Under the pieces are notes generated by a model. It was not told the origin of the DNA and searched no databases. It saw only the letters and a program-made list of their open reading frames with translations. DNA of 64,000 nt from Exiguobacterium artemiae 255-15 (lineage in GTDB: Bacteria > Bacillota > Bacilli > Exiguobacteriales > Exiguobacteriaceae): the NCBI RefSeq assembly GCF_000019905.1, contig NC_010556.1, positions 1,886,001 through 1,950,000 on the forward strand, written 5' to 3'. A program made the translations under genes and the position numbers. This document shows positions 22,462-31,785 of this stretch, in pieces. Every line of letters begins with the position of its first letter. The first letter of the stretch is position 1.

Positions 22462-23381
22462 GACTCTAATTCAAGTTTTTTCAACTGGCTGATCTCAAAC
22501 GTCATCTCTTCCGGCAACGGTGCTTCGAAATGCAACATCTCGCCGGTTCGCGGATGCTTGAATCCAAGAACCGCAGCATGAAGCGCTTGACCGTTCATTT
22601 TCATCGTTTTCCGTGGACCGTATTTCGGATCTCCAGCAAGCGGGAAACCGATGTAACGCATGTGGACACGAATTTGGTGCGTCCGTCCTGTCTCGAGCTT
22701 ACATTCGACGACCGTAAAGCCTTCATACCGCTCGAGAACACGGAAATGTGTCACAGCTGCTTTCGAGTTTTTATCTGTCACCGTCATCCGTTGACGGTCA
22801 TTTTTGTCACGGCCGACCGGTGCTTCAATCGTCCCGAGTTCATGTGGAATCTCGCCGTGGACCAGTGCGATATAAAGACGCTCTGTCGTTTTGTCTTTCA
22901 ATTGTTGCGCCAACGATTCATGAGCCAAGTCATTTTTAGCAACCATCAAGAGACCCGATGTGTCTTTATCGATCCGATGGACAATCCCCGGACGTTTGAC
23001 GCCGTTGATGCCGGATAAATCCTGGCAATGATGAAGCAAGGCATTGACGAGTGTCCCTGATACGTGACCGGCTGCCGGATGCACGACCATCCCTTTTGGT
23101 TTATTGATGACGATGACATCACTGTCTTCATAGACGACATCCAGCGGGATATCTTCCGGTAAGACTTCAAGCTCGACCGCTTCCGGGATTCGAACAAGAA
23201 TTTCTTCCGTTCCGGACATCTTGTAGTTCGGTTTCACGATCCGTCCGTCCACTTCGACGTGACCCGCTTTTAACCAGTCCTGGACCTGTGACCGGGACCA
23301 GTCTTGTTGTTCGGCTAACCATTTATCAATTCGACCGGTAGCACCATTGGCTTTAACAGCCCATTCATTTTGTTCATTCAT
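22458..23381 (-). CDS. RluA/RluD-family rRNA pseudouridine synthase (YlyB-like)
   Basis: The 307-aa protein has an N-terminal S4 RNA-binding domain (about 15-75; RIDKWLAEQQDWSRSQVQDW) and a pseudouridine synthase domain with the catalytic motif PGIVHRIDKDTSGLLMVAK near residue 137. This is the RluA/C/D family, which converts specific uridines in 23S rRNA or tRNA to pseudouridine. The exact target is not certain. Its ATG directly follows the lspA stop, as for ylyB in B. subtilis. Confidence 0.93.
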   Translation of the reverse strand: MNEQNEWAVKANGATGRIDKWLAEQQDWSRSQVQDWLKAGHVEVDGRIVKPNYKMSGTEEILVRIPEAVELEVLPEDIPLDVVYEDSDVIVINKPKGMVVHPAAGHVSGTLVNALLHHCQDLSGINGVKRPGIVHRIDKDTSGLLMVAKNDLAHESLAQQLKDKTTERLYIALVHGEIPHELGTIEAPVGRDKNDRQRMTVTDKNSKAAVTHFRVLERYEGFTVVECKLETGRTHQIRVHMRYIGFPLAGDPKYGPRKTMKMNGQALHAAVLGFKHPRTGEMLHFEAPLPEEMTFEISQLKKLELES

Positions 23382-23855
23382 TTAATCAATCGTTCCCTTC
23401 TTAGTCAAACGCTCTTCAAACATGACGCTGATCAGCATCAAAATAACACCAAACGTCAAACTGACGTCTGCGACATTAAAAATCGGGAAATTATACCCGA
23501 ACGGATAAAAATGAAAAAAGTCGACGACTTCTCCACGGGCCATCCGGTCGATGAAATTTCCGACCGCACCGCCGAGTAACAAGGCGACACTCCAAGCAAA
23601 TACTTTGTTTTTTGTGCCTTCTTTGTAAAGAAAATAAATCAGCCCGATGACGACGACCAGCGTAATGACGAAGAAAAAACCGAACTTCCCTTCAAGCATT
23701 CCCCAGGCGGCACCACGATTCCGGTATGAATTTAAATAAAAGAAATTGGGAATGATCTCAATCGCTTGACCAATCGTCATCTGTTGGACGACGATCCATT
23801 TCGTCAATTGATCCACTCCGACGAGTACAGCAGCAATCGCTAAGTAAAGCCACAT
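23382..23855 (-). CDS. lspA: Lipoprotein signal peptidase (signal peptidase II)
   Basis: LspA cleaves the signal peptide of prolipoproteins just before the lipid-modified cysteine. From the ATG at 23855 (MWLYLAIAAVLVGVDQLTKW), with GGAGG upstream, it is 157 aa. Four membrane segments are visible. The catalytic aspartates are in GNFIDRMARGEVVDFFHF, and NRGAAWGML is the conserved second motif. One substrate in this window is likely CtaC, which has a lipobox. It sits between ileS and the rluD-type gene. Confidence 0.96.
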   Translation of the reverse strand: MWLYLAIAAVLVGVDQLTKWIVVQQMTIGQAIEIIPNFFYLNSYRNRGAAWGMLEGKFGFFFVITLVVVIGLIYFLYKEGTKNKVFAWSVALLLGGAVGNFIDRMARGEVVDFFHFYPFGYNFPIFNVADVSLTFGVILMLISVMFEERLTKKGTID

Positions 23856-23877
23856 TCTTTTTTCCTCCACATCCAAA

Positions 23878-23925
23878 AATAATGAGGGACCGCTACGAAG
23901 TCGCCGTAGCTGCCCCTCCCTGATT
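23878..23925 (-). terminator. Possible weak terminator between ileS and lspA
   Basis: An imperfect hairpin with GCTACG/CGTAGC at its top and AGGGA/TCCCT below is followed on the minus strand by TTATTTTT, just before the lspA ribosome-binding site. The stem has several mismatches, so partial termination is all I would propose. Confidence 0.45.
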
Positions 23926-23927
23926 CA

Positions 23928-26663
23928 TTATAAAGAATTGACGACTTCAGTACAACGTGGGCAAAGTGTCGGATGAGCCGGATCTTGTCCAAGTTCAGTC
24001 GAATATGTCCAGCAGCGTTCACATTTTTCGCCGTCTGCTTTCAGAACAGTGATGCCTGTCGTTCCGTACGATTTCTCGGCCGAAGCGACAAACTCGATTT
24101 GCGAAACTTGCAATAGTTGTTCGAGGTGATCGATTGTCGCAAGCAACGCTTTCGTTTCGTCATTCGGTGCAAGCAGGAGTTTCGCTTCGAGCGTTTTCCC
24201 GACAAGTTTCTCGGCACGTGCTTCTTCGAGTGCTTTTAGGACATCATCGCGGAAGACGAGGAAACTGTTCCATTTCGCGATCAATGCAAGACCTTCTTCC
24301 GTCATTTCCGGTGCTTCCGGAAGATCCGTCAAGAAAATACTCGCCGTCTCGACGCCGGGAACGAATTCCCACGCTTCGTCGGCTGTATGCGGTAAGACCG
24401 GTGCCATCAGTTGTAACAATGTGACGACGGTATCATACATGACTGTTTGAACGGCACGACGCGCCGGTGCATCTTCTTTTTCGATGTACAAGATATCTTT
24501 CGTGTAATCGAGATAGAACGAAGACAAGTCCAGGACACAGAAGTTATGCAACAGTTGATAGACCGCCATGAAGTCGTACGCATCGTACGCTGCCTTTACT
24601 TTACCTACAAGTTGATCGAGTTTCGTCCGCATGAAGCGATCCGATTCCGGCAAGTCTTTAAATGCCACACGGTGCGTCGTGTGATCGAACTGGTCGAGGT
24701 TTCCGAGCAGGAAGCGAACCGTATTCCGGATTTTCCGGTAAGATTCCGATACTTGTTTGAAGTTGTCCATTGAAGCACGGACATCTGATTGATAATCGAC
24801 GGAAGCCACCCAAAGACGAAGAATTTCCGCTCCGAACTGTTGCATGATTTGGATTGGTGCAATCGTGTTTCCGATTGATTTCGACATCTTCCGCCCTTGA
24901 CCGTCAAGGACGAATCCGTGACTGACGACCGCTTTATAAGGTGCTTTCCCTGTCGTTGCGACGGATGTCGAAAGAGACGAGTTGAACCATCCGCGATATT
25001 GGTCAGACCCTTCCAGGTACAAGTCAGCCGGACGCTCGAGTTCCGGACGTGTCGCGAGGACACCGGCATGGGATGAGCCGGAATCGAACCAGACGTCCAT
25101 GATATCCGTCTCTTTTTTGAAGATGCCGTTCGGGCTTGCCGGATGCGTAAAGCCTTCCGGTAACAGATCAACGGCTTCGCGCTCATACCAGACATTTGAT
25201 CCGTGAGCGGCAAACAGATTGGCGATGTGGTCGATTGTTTCCGGTGTGACGATTTCCGTACCGTCTTCAGCATAGAAGATCGGCAATGGGACACCCCACG
25301 CGCGTTGACGGGAAATGACCCAGTCTCCGCGGTCTTTGAACATGTTGTGAAGACGTGTTTCGCCCCACTCCGGTACCCACTGAACTTCTTTGATTTCATC
25401 GAGGATCTCCGCCCGGAAATCTTTGATCGAAGCAAACCACTGTGGTGTCGCCCGGAAGATAACCGGTTTTTTCGTCCGCCAGTCGTGCGGATACGAGTGT
25501 TTGATGAACGACAGTTTTAACAATGCACCGGCTTCTTCTAGTGCCACACCGATTTCTTTGTTGGCATCTTCATAGAATAATCCTTCAAAACCAGGTGCTT
25601 CTGCCGTCATGACCCCTTTGTCGTCGACCGGACAAAGGACATCAAGACCGTACGCTTGACCGATTCGGAAGTCATCTTCCCCGTGTCCAGGCGCAGTATG
25701 AACGACACCCGTCGCTTCTGCCGTGACATGATCGCCGAGCATGACAAGTGATTCGCGGTCATAGAGCGGATGTTTCGCTTTGATGTATTCAAAGTCGGCT
25801 CCGTCGAAGACACGACCAATCGTCGCACCTTCCCAGCCGAGGGCTTCGATGACTTCCGGTACGAGTGTTTCGGCGACGATATAGCCTTTTCCTTCGTGCT
25901 CAATCCGAGCATACGTCAACTCACCGCTGACAGAGATCCCGAGGTTCGCCGGAATCGTCCAAGGTGTTGTCGTCCAGATGACGAAATGATCCGTCGGCTC
26001 CAGGATGTTTTTTCCGTCCATGACTTGGAACGCCACATAGATTGCAGCCGAACGTTTATCCTGATATTCGATTTCTGCTTCTGCGAGAGCAGACTCCGAA
26101 GACGGCGACCAGTAGACCGGCTTTTTCCCTTTATAGATGTATCCTTTATTCGCCATATCACCGAACAGACGGATTTGTGCCGCTTCGAATTCCGGTTGTA
26201 ACGTGATGTATGGATTGTCGTAGTCACCGAGAACACCAAGACGCTTGAATTGTTCCCGTTGGTGATCGACTTGCTCTAATGCATATTTGGCACACAGCTC
26301 ACGGAATTCTGCGACCGACATCGACTTCCGGTCGACACCCGCTTTTTGAAGCGCTGTTTCGATCGGAAGTCCGTGCGTATCCCAACCCGGTACATACGGA
26401 GAACGGAACCCGTTCATCGACTTGTAACGGACGACGATGTCTTTTAAGACTTTGTTTAATCCGTGTCCCATGTGGATGTCTCCGTTAGCGTAAGGAGGAC
26501 CATCATGAAGAATGAATGTCGGCTTGCCGGCATTTTTCTCCTGGACGGCTTCATACAGATTCATCTCGTTCCAACGTGCCTGCATATCCGGCTCACGCTT
26601 CGGCAGGTTTCCCCGCATTAGAAATTCCGTTTTCATCATCAATAACGTATCTTTGTATTCCAT
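23928..26663 (-). CDS. ileS: Isoleucyl-tRNA synthetase
   Basis: IleS charges tRNA-Ile. From the ATG at 26663 ([10 protein letters not shown]) the product is 911 aa, typical of the bacterial type. The class I signature is [15 protein letters not shown] near residue 60 and the second motif is [10 protein letters not shown] near residue 590. The editing domain lies between them. The C-terminus has zinc-binding cysteines (KCERCWTYS and CPRC). GAGGG lies upstream of the start. A T-box leader (26697-26960) and a promoter inside divIVA control it. Confidence 0.97.
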   Translation of the reverse strand: MEYKDTLLMMKTEFLMRGNLPKREPDMQARWNEMNLYEAVQEKNAGKPTFILHDGPPYANGDIHMGHGLNKVLKDIVVRYKSMNGFRSPYVPGWDTHGLPIETALQKAGVDRKSMSVAEFRELCAKYALEQVDHQREQFKRLGVLGDYDNPYITLQPEFEAAQIRLFGDMANKGYIYKGKKPVYWSPSSESALAEAEIEYQDKRSAAIYVAFQVMDGKNILEPTDHFVIWTTTPWTIPANLGISVSGELTYARIEHEGKGYIVAETLVPEVIEALGWEGATIGRVFDGADFEYIKAKHPLYDRESLVMLGDHVTAEATGVVHTAPGHGEDDFRIGQAYGLDVLCPVDDKGVMTAEAPGFEGLFYEDANKEIGVALEEAGALLKLSFIKHSYPHDWRTKKPVIFRATPQWFASIKDFRAEILDEIKEVQWVPEWGETRLHNMFKDRGDWVISRQRAWGVPLPIFYAEDGTEIVTPETIDHIANLFAAHGSNVWYEREAVDLLPEGFTHPASPNGIFKKETDIMDVWFDSGSSHAGVLATRPELERPADLYLEGSDQYRGWFNSSLSTSVATTGKAPYKAVVSHGFVLDGQGRKMSKSIGNTIAPIQIMQQFGAEILRLWVASVDYQSDVRASMDNFKQVSESYRKIRNTVRFLLGNLDQFDHTTHRVAFKDLPESDRFMRTKLDQLVGKVKAAYDAYDFMAVYQLLHNFCVLDLSSFYLDYTKDILYIEKEDAPARRAVQTVMYDTVVTLLQLMAPVLPHTADEAWEFVPGVETASIFLTDLPEAPEMTEEGLALIAKWNSFLVFRDDVLKALEEARAEKLVGKTLEAKLLLAPNDETKALLATIDHLEQLLQVSQIEFVASAEKSYGTTGITVLKADGEKCERCWTYSTELGQDPAHPTLCPRCTEVVNSL

Positions 26664-26696
26664 CTGGCATTCCCTCACTTATCTGAATTTTGCGTA

Positions 26697-26960
26697 CAAA
26701 AAAAGCCAAACACATCCCCTGATAGGGACGAGTTGGCTTGAACTCGCGGTACCACCCTACTAGCAACCCTGAAAAACGGATTACCACTTAAGAGCCTGAT
26801 AACGGAGGCGAAACGGTGGAACTTACTGAACAGGTTCAGTTCCACACTCAAAGGGGATACCTTTTATCCTTGACTGATCGGGCTCACACCGGTCCCCGAT
26901 TCGCTGACAGTATTTAGATAAAAGACGTGTCCTTCTCAATGATTTAACTTATACGACATC
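26697..26960 (-). ncRNA. T-box riboswitch (isoleucine-specific) in front of ileS
   Basis: The minus-strand leader contains the T-box core AGGGTGGTACCGCG (26758-26745). It is followed by a terminator hairpin (26738-26704) and a run of T (26704-26698). Upstream, GGTGTGAGCCCG precedes the triplet ATC (26879-26877), at the place of the stem I specifier, which fits isoleucine. Uncharged tRNA-Ile should pair with specifier and T-box and stabilise the antiterminator, raising ileS expression. The 5' end is inferred from the promoter at 26967-26995. Confidence 0.93.
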
Positions 26961-27470
26961 GTCGTCATTATACGCAACTGCCGGAATCTCGTCAAGCACA
27001 CCCCGGGTCGAACTATCAAATGCATCCCAGTCGTGGCTCGTCAACAATTCCATCTGTGCGTCGATCAATACTTTGAATCGATTACGGTACAATTCGATTT
27101 TTTTACGCATCTGTTCGACTTCAAAATCAGTCCGCTGCGCTCGGCGCTGTGCCGCATCCTGCAGTTGTTCGGCTTCCCGTTCTGCTTGTTTGACGATAAG
27201 GCTGGCTTCTTTCGTCGCATTCGCTTTGACTTCTTCTGCCGCTTCTTGTGCCACGATGATGGATTTGTTTAGGGTTTCCTCCATCGAGCTGAAGTAATCG
27301 ACACGAGACTGCATGTTTTGAATGACTTCTTGCTGTTGACGGTTTTCCCGGAGCAACAATTCAAAATCTTTGATGACTTGATCAAGAAATTCATTGACCT
27401 CATCTTCGTCATAGCCGCGAAACTTACGTGTAAATTCCTTATTGTGAATATCAAGTGGCGTCAATGGCAT
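26949..27470 (-). CDS. divIVA: Cell-division / polar-targeting coiled-coil protein DivIVA
   Basis: DivIVA marks negatively curved membranes at poles and septa and recruits division-site and wall-growth factors. The 173-aa protein has the conserved N-terminal lipid-binding domain (MPLTPLDIHNKEFTRKFRGY, then DEDEVNEFLDQVIKDFELL). A long coiled coil covers about residues 35-150. Its 3' end contains a near-consensus promoter for ileS. It lies downstream of ylmH, as in other Firmicutes. Confidence 0.96.
   Translation of the reverse strand: MPLTPLDIHNKEFTRKFRGYDEDEVNEFLDQVIKDFELLLRENRQQQEVIQNMQSRVDYFSSMEETLNKSIIVAQEAAEEVKANATKEASLIVKQAEREAEQLQDAAQRRAQRTDFEVEQMRKKIELYRNRFKVLIDAQMELLTSHDWDAFDSSTRGVLDEIPAVAYNDDDVV
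26967..26995 (-). promoter_or_regulatory. Sigma-A promoter for ileS inside the divIVA coding sequence
   Basis: TTGACG (26995-26990) and TATAAT (26972-26967) are separated by exactly 17 bp on the minus strand, in the last 50 bp of divIVA. Transcription should start near 26960, right before the T-box leader. Confidence 0.8.
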
Positions 27471-27496
27471 GATGAAATCCTCCCTCAGCTTGTTGG

Positions 27497-28270
27497 TTAT
27501 CCTTTTAGCAGACCGTATTGCAGTTTGATCCGGTCCCGTTTCGTTGAACCGAGTACGGCAATTAACTTGACACGTCCCGTTCCGCGAAGTGACAGTAAAT
27601 CGCCTTCCTCTAACAAAAAGCTCGGATCTTCAACGATTTTATAATTGACTTTACTTTCACCCTGCTTAATCAGGCTTTGCGCTTTTTGTCTTGAAAATCC
27701 AAGGATTTCACTGACGACCGTATCAAAACGGAGCGAACTGACAAATCCCAGTTCTTCCTGCCATTCTTGATCCTTGATTTTCAACTGTTCTTCTGAATCC
27801 ACGAGTGACAACCGGATCTTGGTTTTCCCCGCACGATCGACGTTCGCTTCAATATAAGAAGCCACTTCTTTCGCGACGGCGAACTGGACGAGTTGATCTT
27901 GGATGACGACGTCACCGAATTTCCCTCGTTTTAATCCGACGTTTAGTAATGTCCCTGTCACCTGGCGATGCGAGAGCTCGACGAATTTTGTGGGATAATG
28001 GATACGATAAATGGCGATATCAAAATCGTTGGCATCAAGCTCGTAATAATCAGGGGCAATGAGGGCACGCTGTCGTTCCGCACCTTCAAAACCGCCCTCA
28101 AAAAAGAGGGCACATTTTGTTCCGACAAGTTCTCGGGTAATCTGTTGTTCACGCGGATCCAGAAAGTCTGTCACTTTAAATGTGTAGGTCGCTTCGACAT
28201 GGTCGATCCAGTTTAGGACAAGATCGACGAACTCCCGCTCATGTCCGCGATAATGATCATAAACGCTCAT
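27497..28270 (-). CDS. ylmH: YlmH, S4-domain RNA-binding protein (RqcP2-type)
   Basis: The 257-aa protein has an N-terminal domain of the YlmH family (HYRGHEREFVDLVLNWIDHV) and a C-terminal S4 RNA-binding domain (about 180-245; SEILGFSRQKAQSLIKQGES). In B. subtilis YlmH has been linked to ribosome-associated quality control, acting on the 50S like RqcP. This window also encodes RqcH at 3403. The ATG overlaps the ylmG stop (TAATG). It is part of the conserved ylm cluster after ftsZ. Confidence 0.92.
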   Translation of the reverse strand: MSVYDHYRGHEREFVDLVLNWIDHVEATYTFKVTDFLDPREQQITRELVGTKCALFFEGGFEGAERQRALIAPDYYELDANDFDIAIYRIHYPTKFVELSHRQVTGTLLNVGLKRGKFGDVVIQDQLVQFAVAKEVASYIEANVDRAGKTKIRLSLVDSEEQLKIKDQEWQEELGFVSSLRFDTVVSEILGFSRQKAQSLIKQGESKVNYKIVEDPSFLLEEGDLLSLRGTGRVKLIAVLGSTKRDRIKLQYGLLKG

Positions 28271-28542
28271 TAGAAGAAGATCGCTCGAATGCCTGCCTGT
28301 GCCAAATTAAGCACTAAAAAGGCAACGATAGGTGAAATGTCAAGCATACCTCCGATGGGCGGGATAATCCGTCGGAACGGTGCGAGGAAAGGTTCGACTA
28401 ACATGGCCAGGACTTGACCGAATCGTGATTCACGTGCATTTGGGAACCACGATAATAAAATATAGGCAATCATGACGTAGCTGTAATATTGAAGTAACGT
28501 GCTGAGTGTACGACCGATTGCGTACATGACTTGCGAATCCAT
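28270..28542 (-). CDS. ylmG: YggT-family membrane protein YlmG
   Basis: The protein is 90 aa with two hydrophobic segments (MIAYILLSWFP near residue 22; ISPIVAFLVLNLAQAGI near residue 70) and the YggT-family loop PFLAPFRRIIPPIGGMLDIS. The family is conserved next to sepF and has a likely but undefined role in division-site membrane organisation. The start is the ATG at 28542, with GGGGTGG upstream; a GTG three codons earlier (28551) overlaps sepF and is less likely. Confidence 0.9.
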   Translation of the reverse strand: MDSQVMYAIGRTLSTLLQYYSYVMIAYILLSWFPNARESRFGQVLAMLVEPFLAPFRRIIPPIGGMLDISPIVAFLVLNLAQAGIRAIFF

Positions 28543-28544
28543 GC

Positions 28545-29039
28545 TTACCACCCCTTATGGTTGATATCATCTTCACCGAGCAGATTTGAGATACTTCCGG
28601 CCAGCTCGACGTTGTTCGGTACACAGAGGAGTGTATTTTGACTGATAGTCGTAATCGTTCCATCAAGAGCAAACACGACACCTGACAGGAAATTAATCAT
28701 TTGGCGTGATTGATCTTTAGACATCCGTTGCATGTTCACGATGACAGCACGATTTTGACGAAGATGTTCGCCGATTTCCTGTGCTTCGTTAAACACACGT
28801 GGCTCACTGAGAATGACTTGTGATTTCGCCTTTTTTGTATGAATGGGTACGATGTTCGATTGTCTCACAGGGTCCTCCTTTTGAGTAACAGTAGGGGTAG
28901 AATCCTCATAATACTCGTCATATTCTTGCTGTGATGCACCTCTACCTTTATTTATTGTAGCATCATTTTCATATTCGAGTTCATCTAAATCGTCTGTATT
29001 ACCGAGAAATAGATTTTGCATTTTTGTTTTGAATCCCAT
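28545..29039 (-). CDS. sepF: Cell division protein SepF
   Basis: SepF binds the membrane and the FtsZ C-terminal peptide, forming rings that align FtsZ filaments. The 164-aa protein has an N-terminal membrane-binding helix (MGFKTKMQNLFLG), an acidic linker and a C-terminal globular domain with NRAVIVNMQRMSKDQSRQMI and DFLSGVVFALDG-like (NFLSGVVFALDGTITTIS). It lies in the ftsZ-downstream cluster and is followed by ylmG two bases later. Confidence 0.95.
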   Translation of the reverse strand: MGFKTKMQNLFLGNTDDLDELEYENDATINKGRGASQQEYDEYYEDSTPTVTQKEDPVRQSNIVPIHTKKAKSQVILSEPRVFNEAQEIGEHLRQNRAVIVNMQRMSKDQSRQMINFLSGVVFALDGTITTISQNTLLCVPNNVELAGSISNLLGEDDINHKGW

Positions 29040-29069
29040 ATCAATTCTCCTTTCGTATATCTAGGCAAT

Positions 29070-29741
29070 TTATGACTGGACTAACGTCGTACCGATTCGG
29101 ACATATGTCGCGCCTTCTTCAATGGCAATCTGATAGTCCGATGACATCCCCATCGACAATTCCGTGCACGGTGCATGCGGGAGTTGACGGGTTGCCACTT
29201 CGTCTCGCAAGACACGAAGTGAACGAAAAACCGAACGGAGTACTTGTTCGTCTTCTGTCAACGGAGCCATCGTCATCAGTCCGATTACACGGACCATCGG
29301 ATATTGTCCTACCTCATGCAAAAATGAGTGGACATCTTCCGGATCAATCCCCTGCTTGGATTCTTCACCAGAAACGTTGACTTGCACAAAACAATCGACT
29401 GGCTGCTTGGCACGTTTATTGATTTCTTCCGCAAGATGCAAGCGGTCCAAGGAATGTAACACGTCAATCCGATCAATGACTTGCCGGACTTTACGGGTCT
29501 GCAGTGTTCCGATAAAATGCCACTCACAGGCCTCACGTCCTAAGACCGTTTGTTTGTCGGTCAATCCTTCCGGACGATTCTCACCCAGTGCCGTTATACC
29601 TGCCGCCAGCAACTCCGCCGCCACTTCACTTGAAACTGATTTCGTCACGCCGATCAATTGTACCTGCTTTTTTTGATCGGTCTTTTCATACGCCTGTTTC
29701 ATGTTTTGTCGGACTTGTTGTACATTTTCAGAAATTGACAT
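29070..29741 (-). CDS. ylmE: YggS-family pyridoxal phosphate-binding protein
   Basis: The 223-aa protein is a one-domain alanine-racemase-fold PLP carrier. LIGVTKSVSSEVAAELLAAG contains the lysine expected to bind PLP (near residue 34), and the C-terminus has MGMSSDYQIAIEEGATYVRI. The family (PLPBP/YggS) keeps vitamin B6 and amino-acid pools balanced. It overlaps pgeF by 14 nt. Confidence 0.93.
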   Translation of the reverse strand: MSISENVQQVRQNMKQAYEKTDQKKQVQLIGVTKSVSSEVAAELLAAGITALGENRPEGLTDKQTVLGREACEWHFIGTLQTRKVRQVIDRIDVLHSLDRLHLAEEINKRAKQPVDCFVQVNVSGEESKQGIDPEDVHSFLHEVGQYPMVRVIGLMTMAPLTEDEQVLRSVFRSLRVLRDEVATRQLPHAPCTELSMGMSSDYQIAIEEGATYVRIGTTLVQS

Positions 29742-30504
29742 CGAGAGACTCCTTTACAATCAAACTGGCAAACCGTCCACCATGATCCCCATGACGATAG
29801 GAGAAGTAGTCTTCCGCCTGGCAGTTCGTACAGATTCCTGTATCCAGCACATCACCGACACCACTGCGTTCGGCTAACATGGCATTGGTTTTTTGAAGTG
29901 ATAACATAGCTTTTCCGTCTTCTTTTTTAGTATAAGGAGACTCTTCCAAGTTCAGTTGGTCAACCGCCTCAAGAACAGGACCATCGACTTCATAACAACA
30001 TTCCCGGATCGAGGGTCCGATCACCATCTGAATCGAAGAACGTTCGGCACCGGCTTGTTCCATCTTTGTCAATGTGGCTTCGACGATGTTGGCAACCGTT
30101 CCGCGCCAGCCGGCGTGAACGTTTGCAATGATACCTGTCCGCGGATCACAGAAAAGGAGCGGCACACAGTCTGCAAACAGCATCATCAATAAGACGTTTG
30201 AATCCGTTGTCACCAGTCCATCTGTACCCTTGATTGCCGTTTCATAATCTGAGGCTCCACGACCGGACTCGAGGGTCGTTACTTGCTCGACATGATTGCC
30301 GTGCACCTGTTCAGCCCATACTGAGTTTTCCAGGGCTAAATCCAGTTGCCGCACGATGACTTCACGATTTTTAATGACACCTTCCGGATCATCTTTTACA
30401 TGCAGTCCTAAGTTGCCTTGACCGTGAGGTGCTGAAAACTTTGTCGTAAACGCTGCACGGACCGTTCCTGTCGGGGTATCCCATTTTATCCATTGACCAA
30501 ACAT
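29728..30504 (-). CDS. pgeF: Multi-copper polyphenol oxidoreductase-fold purine nucleosidase/laccase-domain protein (PgeF)
   Basis: The 258-aa protein has the PgeF/YfiH hallmark GIIANVHAGWRGTVANIVEA near residue 125, with His and Cys ligands also in ADCVPLLFCDPR and GPSIRECCYEVDG. In E. coli the family cleans up a UDP-MurNAc mispairing error (UDP-MurNAc-L-Ser) or acts on adenosine. It is ylmD in B. subtilis. The ATG lies only 18 nt after the ftsZ terminator. Confidence 0.9.
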   Translation of the reverse strand: MFGQWIKWDTPTGTVRAAFTTKFSAPHGQGNLGLHVKDDPEGVIKNREVIVRQLDLALENSVWAEQVHGNHVEQVTTLESGRGASDYETAIKGTDGLVTTDSNVLLMMLFADCVPLLFCDPRTGIIANVHAGWRGTVANIVEATLTKMEQAGAERSSIQMVIGPSIRECCYEVDGPVLEAVDQLNLEESPYTKKEDGKAMLSLQKTNAMLAERSGVGDVLDTGICTNCQAEDYFSYRHGDHGGRFASLIVKESLDVNF

Positions 30505-30522
30505 CTCATCCCATCCTTTTTT

Positions 30523-30555
30523 AAAAAAAGAGGTGTCGCTTACGCGACACCTCTT
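30523..30555 (-). terminator. Intrinsic terminator after ftsZ, abutting pgeF
   Basis: A perfect 12-bp stem AAGAGGTGTCGC/GCGACACCTCTT (30555-30528) with loop GTAA is followed by seven T (30529-30523) on the minus strand. The next gene's ATG is at 30504. Confidence 0.88.
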
Positions 30556-30586
30556 GATCTAGCAGTCGTGTCTCGGGAATATCGAA

Positions 30587-31747
30587 TTAACGATTATTCC
30601 GGCGAAGGAAAGAAGGAATATCCATCGTCTCTTCGACATCTGACCCTTTTGCTGATTCTTGGTTCGAGCTAATAGGTGTCTCTTCGACTTGCGGTTTAGG
30701 TTCTTCAGCTACTGGTGATGGTGTCGACGCCTGCTTTTTCTTGAGCAGGTTTTTCATCATTTCTTGTGCTGACGGGATTTCAAAATCGAGTGGCTCGTTT
30801 TCGAATTCCGTTGCGATGACCGTAACAATGATTTCGTCTTCCAAGTTGTCATTGATGACTGATCCGAAGATTAAGTTGACTTCTTCGTCCGCAGCGCTTT
30901 GAACGATTTGAGCAGCTTCCGTTACTTCGTAAAGGCTTAAGTTCGCACTACCGGTGATATTCATCAAGACGCCTTTTGCACCTTCGATCGATGTTTCAAG
31001 CAATGGACTCGAAATCGCTTTTTTCGCGGCTTCTGTCGCACGGTGTTCACCCGTTGCAACACCGACACCCATCAATGCTGAACCTTTTTCCGTCATGATC
31101 GTTTTAACATCCGCGAAGTCCAAGTTAATGAGACCCGGAACGGCGATTAAGTCCGTAATCCCTTGAACACCTTGACGAAGCACGTTATCGGCTTCTTTAA
31201 AGGCTTCAAGCATCGGCGTGTTACGATCGACGATTTCAAGCAATTTATCATTCGGAATGACGATGAGTGTATCGACTTTTTCTTTAAAGTTCTGCACGCC
31301 TGAAACAGCATGTTGCATCCGTTTGCGGCCTTCGAACATGAAAGGTTTTGTGACGACACCTACTGTCAACGCACCGATTTCTTTAGAAATTTCAGCGATG
31401 ACCGGTGCTGCACCTGTTCCGGTACCGCCACCCATTCCTGCTGTTACGAAAACCATATCGGCACCAGATAGAATTTCTGTCAACTGTTCGCGGCTTTCTT
31501 CGGCAGCTTTCTTACCGATTTCCGGATTTGCTCCGGCACCAAGACCACGTGTCAGTTTTGCTCCCAGTTGAAGTTTTACATCCGCCTGTGACATGTTTAG
31601 AGCTTGTGCATCCGTATTGACAGCGATGAATTCTACGCCTTGGACACCATGTTCAATCATTCGGTTGACAGCGTTTGAACCACCGCCACCTACTCCGATG
31701 ACTTTGATTTTAGCTACTTGGTCCATCATTTCATCAAAATGCAACAT
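30587..31747 (-). CDS. ftsZ: Cell division protein FtsZ
   Basis: FtsZ is the tubulin-like GTPase that forms the Z-ring. The 386-aa protein has [16 protein letters not shown] near residue 17, the tubulin signature [10 protein letters not shown] near residue 105 and [11 protein letters not shown], the T7 catalytic loop. A variable linker (about 320-370) precedes the conserved C-terminal peptide [11 protein letters not shown], which binds FtsA and SepF. The ribosome-binding site is GGGGG within a GGGGCCCC palindrome, 8 nt before the ATG. It follows ftsA. Confidence 0.98.
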   Translation of the reverse strand: MLHFDEMMDQVAKIKVIGVGGGGSNAVNRMIEHGVQGVEFIAVNTDAQALNMSQADVKLQLGAKLTRGLGAGANPEIGKKAAEESREQLTEILSGADMVFVTAGMGGGTGTGAAPVIAEISKEIGALTVGVVTKPFMFEGRKRMQHAVSGVQNFKEKVDTLIVIPNDKLLEIVDRNTPMLEAFKEADNVLRQGVQGITDLIAVPGLINLDFADVKTIMTEKGSALMGVGVATGEHRATEAAKKAISSPLLETSIEGAKGVLMNITGSANLSLYEVTEAAQIVQSAADEEVNLIFGSVINDNLEDEIIVTVIATEFENEPLDFEIPSAQEMMKNLLKKKQASTPSPVAEEPKPQVEETPISSNQESAKGSDVEETMDIPSFLRRNNR

Positions 31748-31785
31748 AAAAGGGGCCCCCTATTTTTTTACTGATAATTTTTTAT

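Noticed and set aside
24605-25435. 276-aa open frame on the minus strand
   Set aside because: It overlaps ileS in another frame on the same strand and shows no recognisable family. IleS is clearly the real gene.
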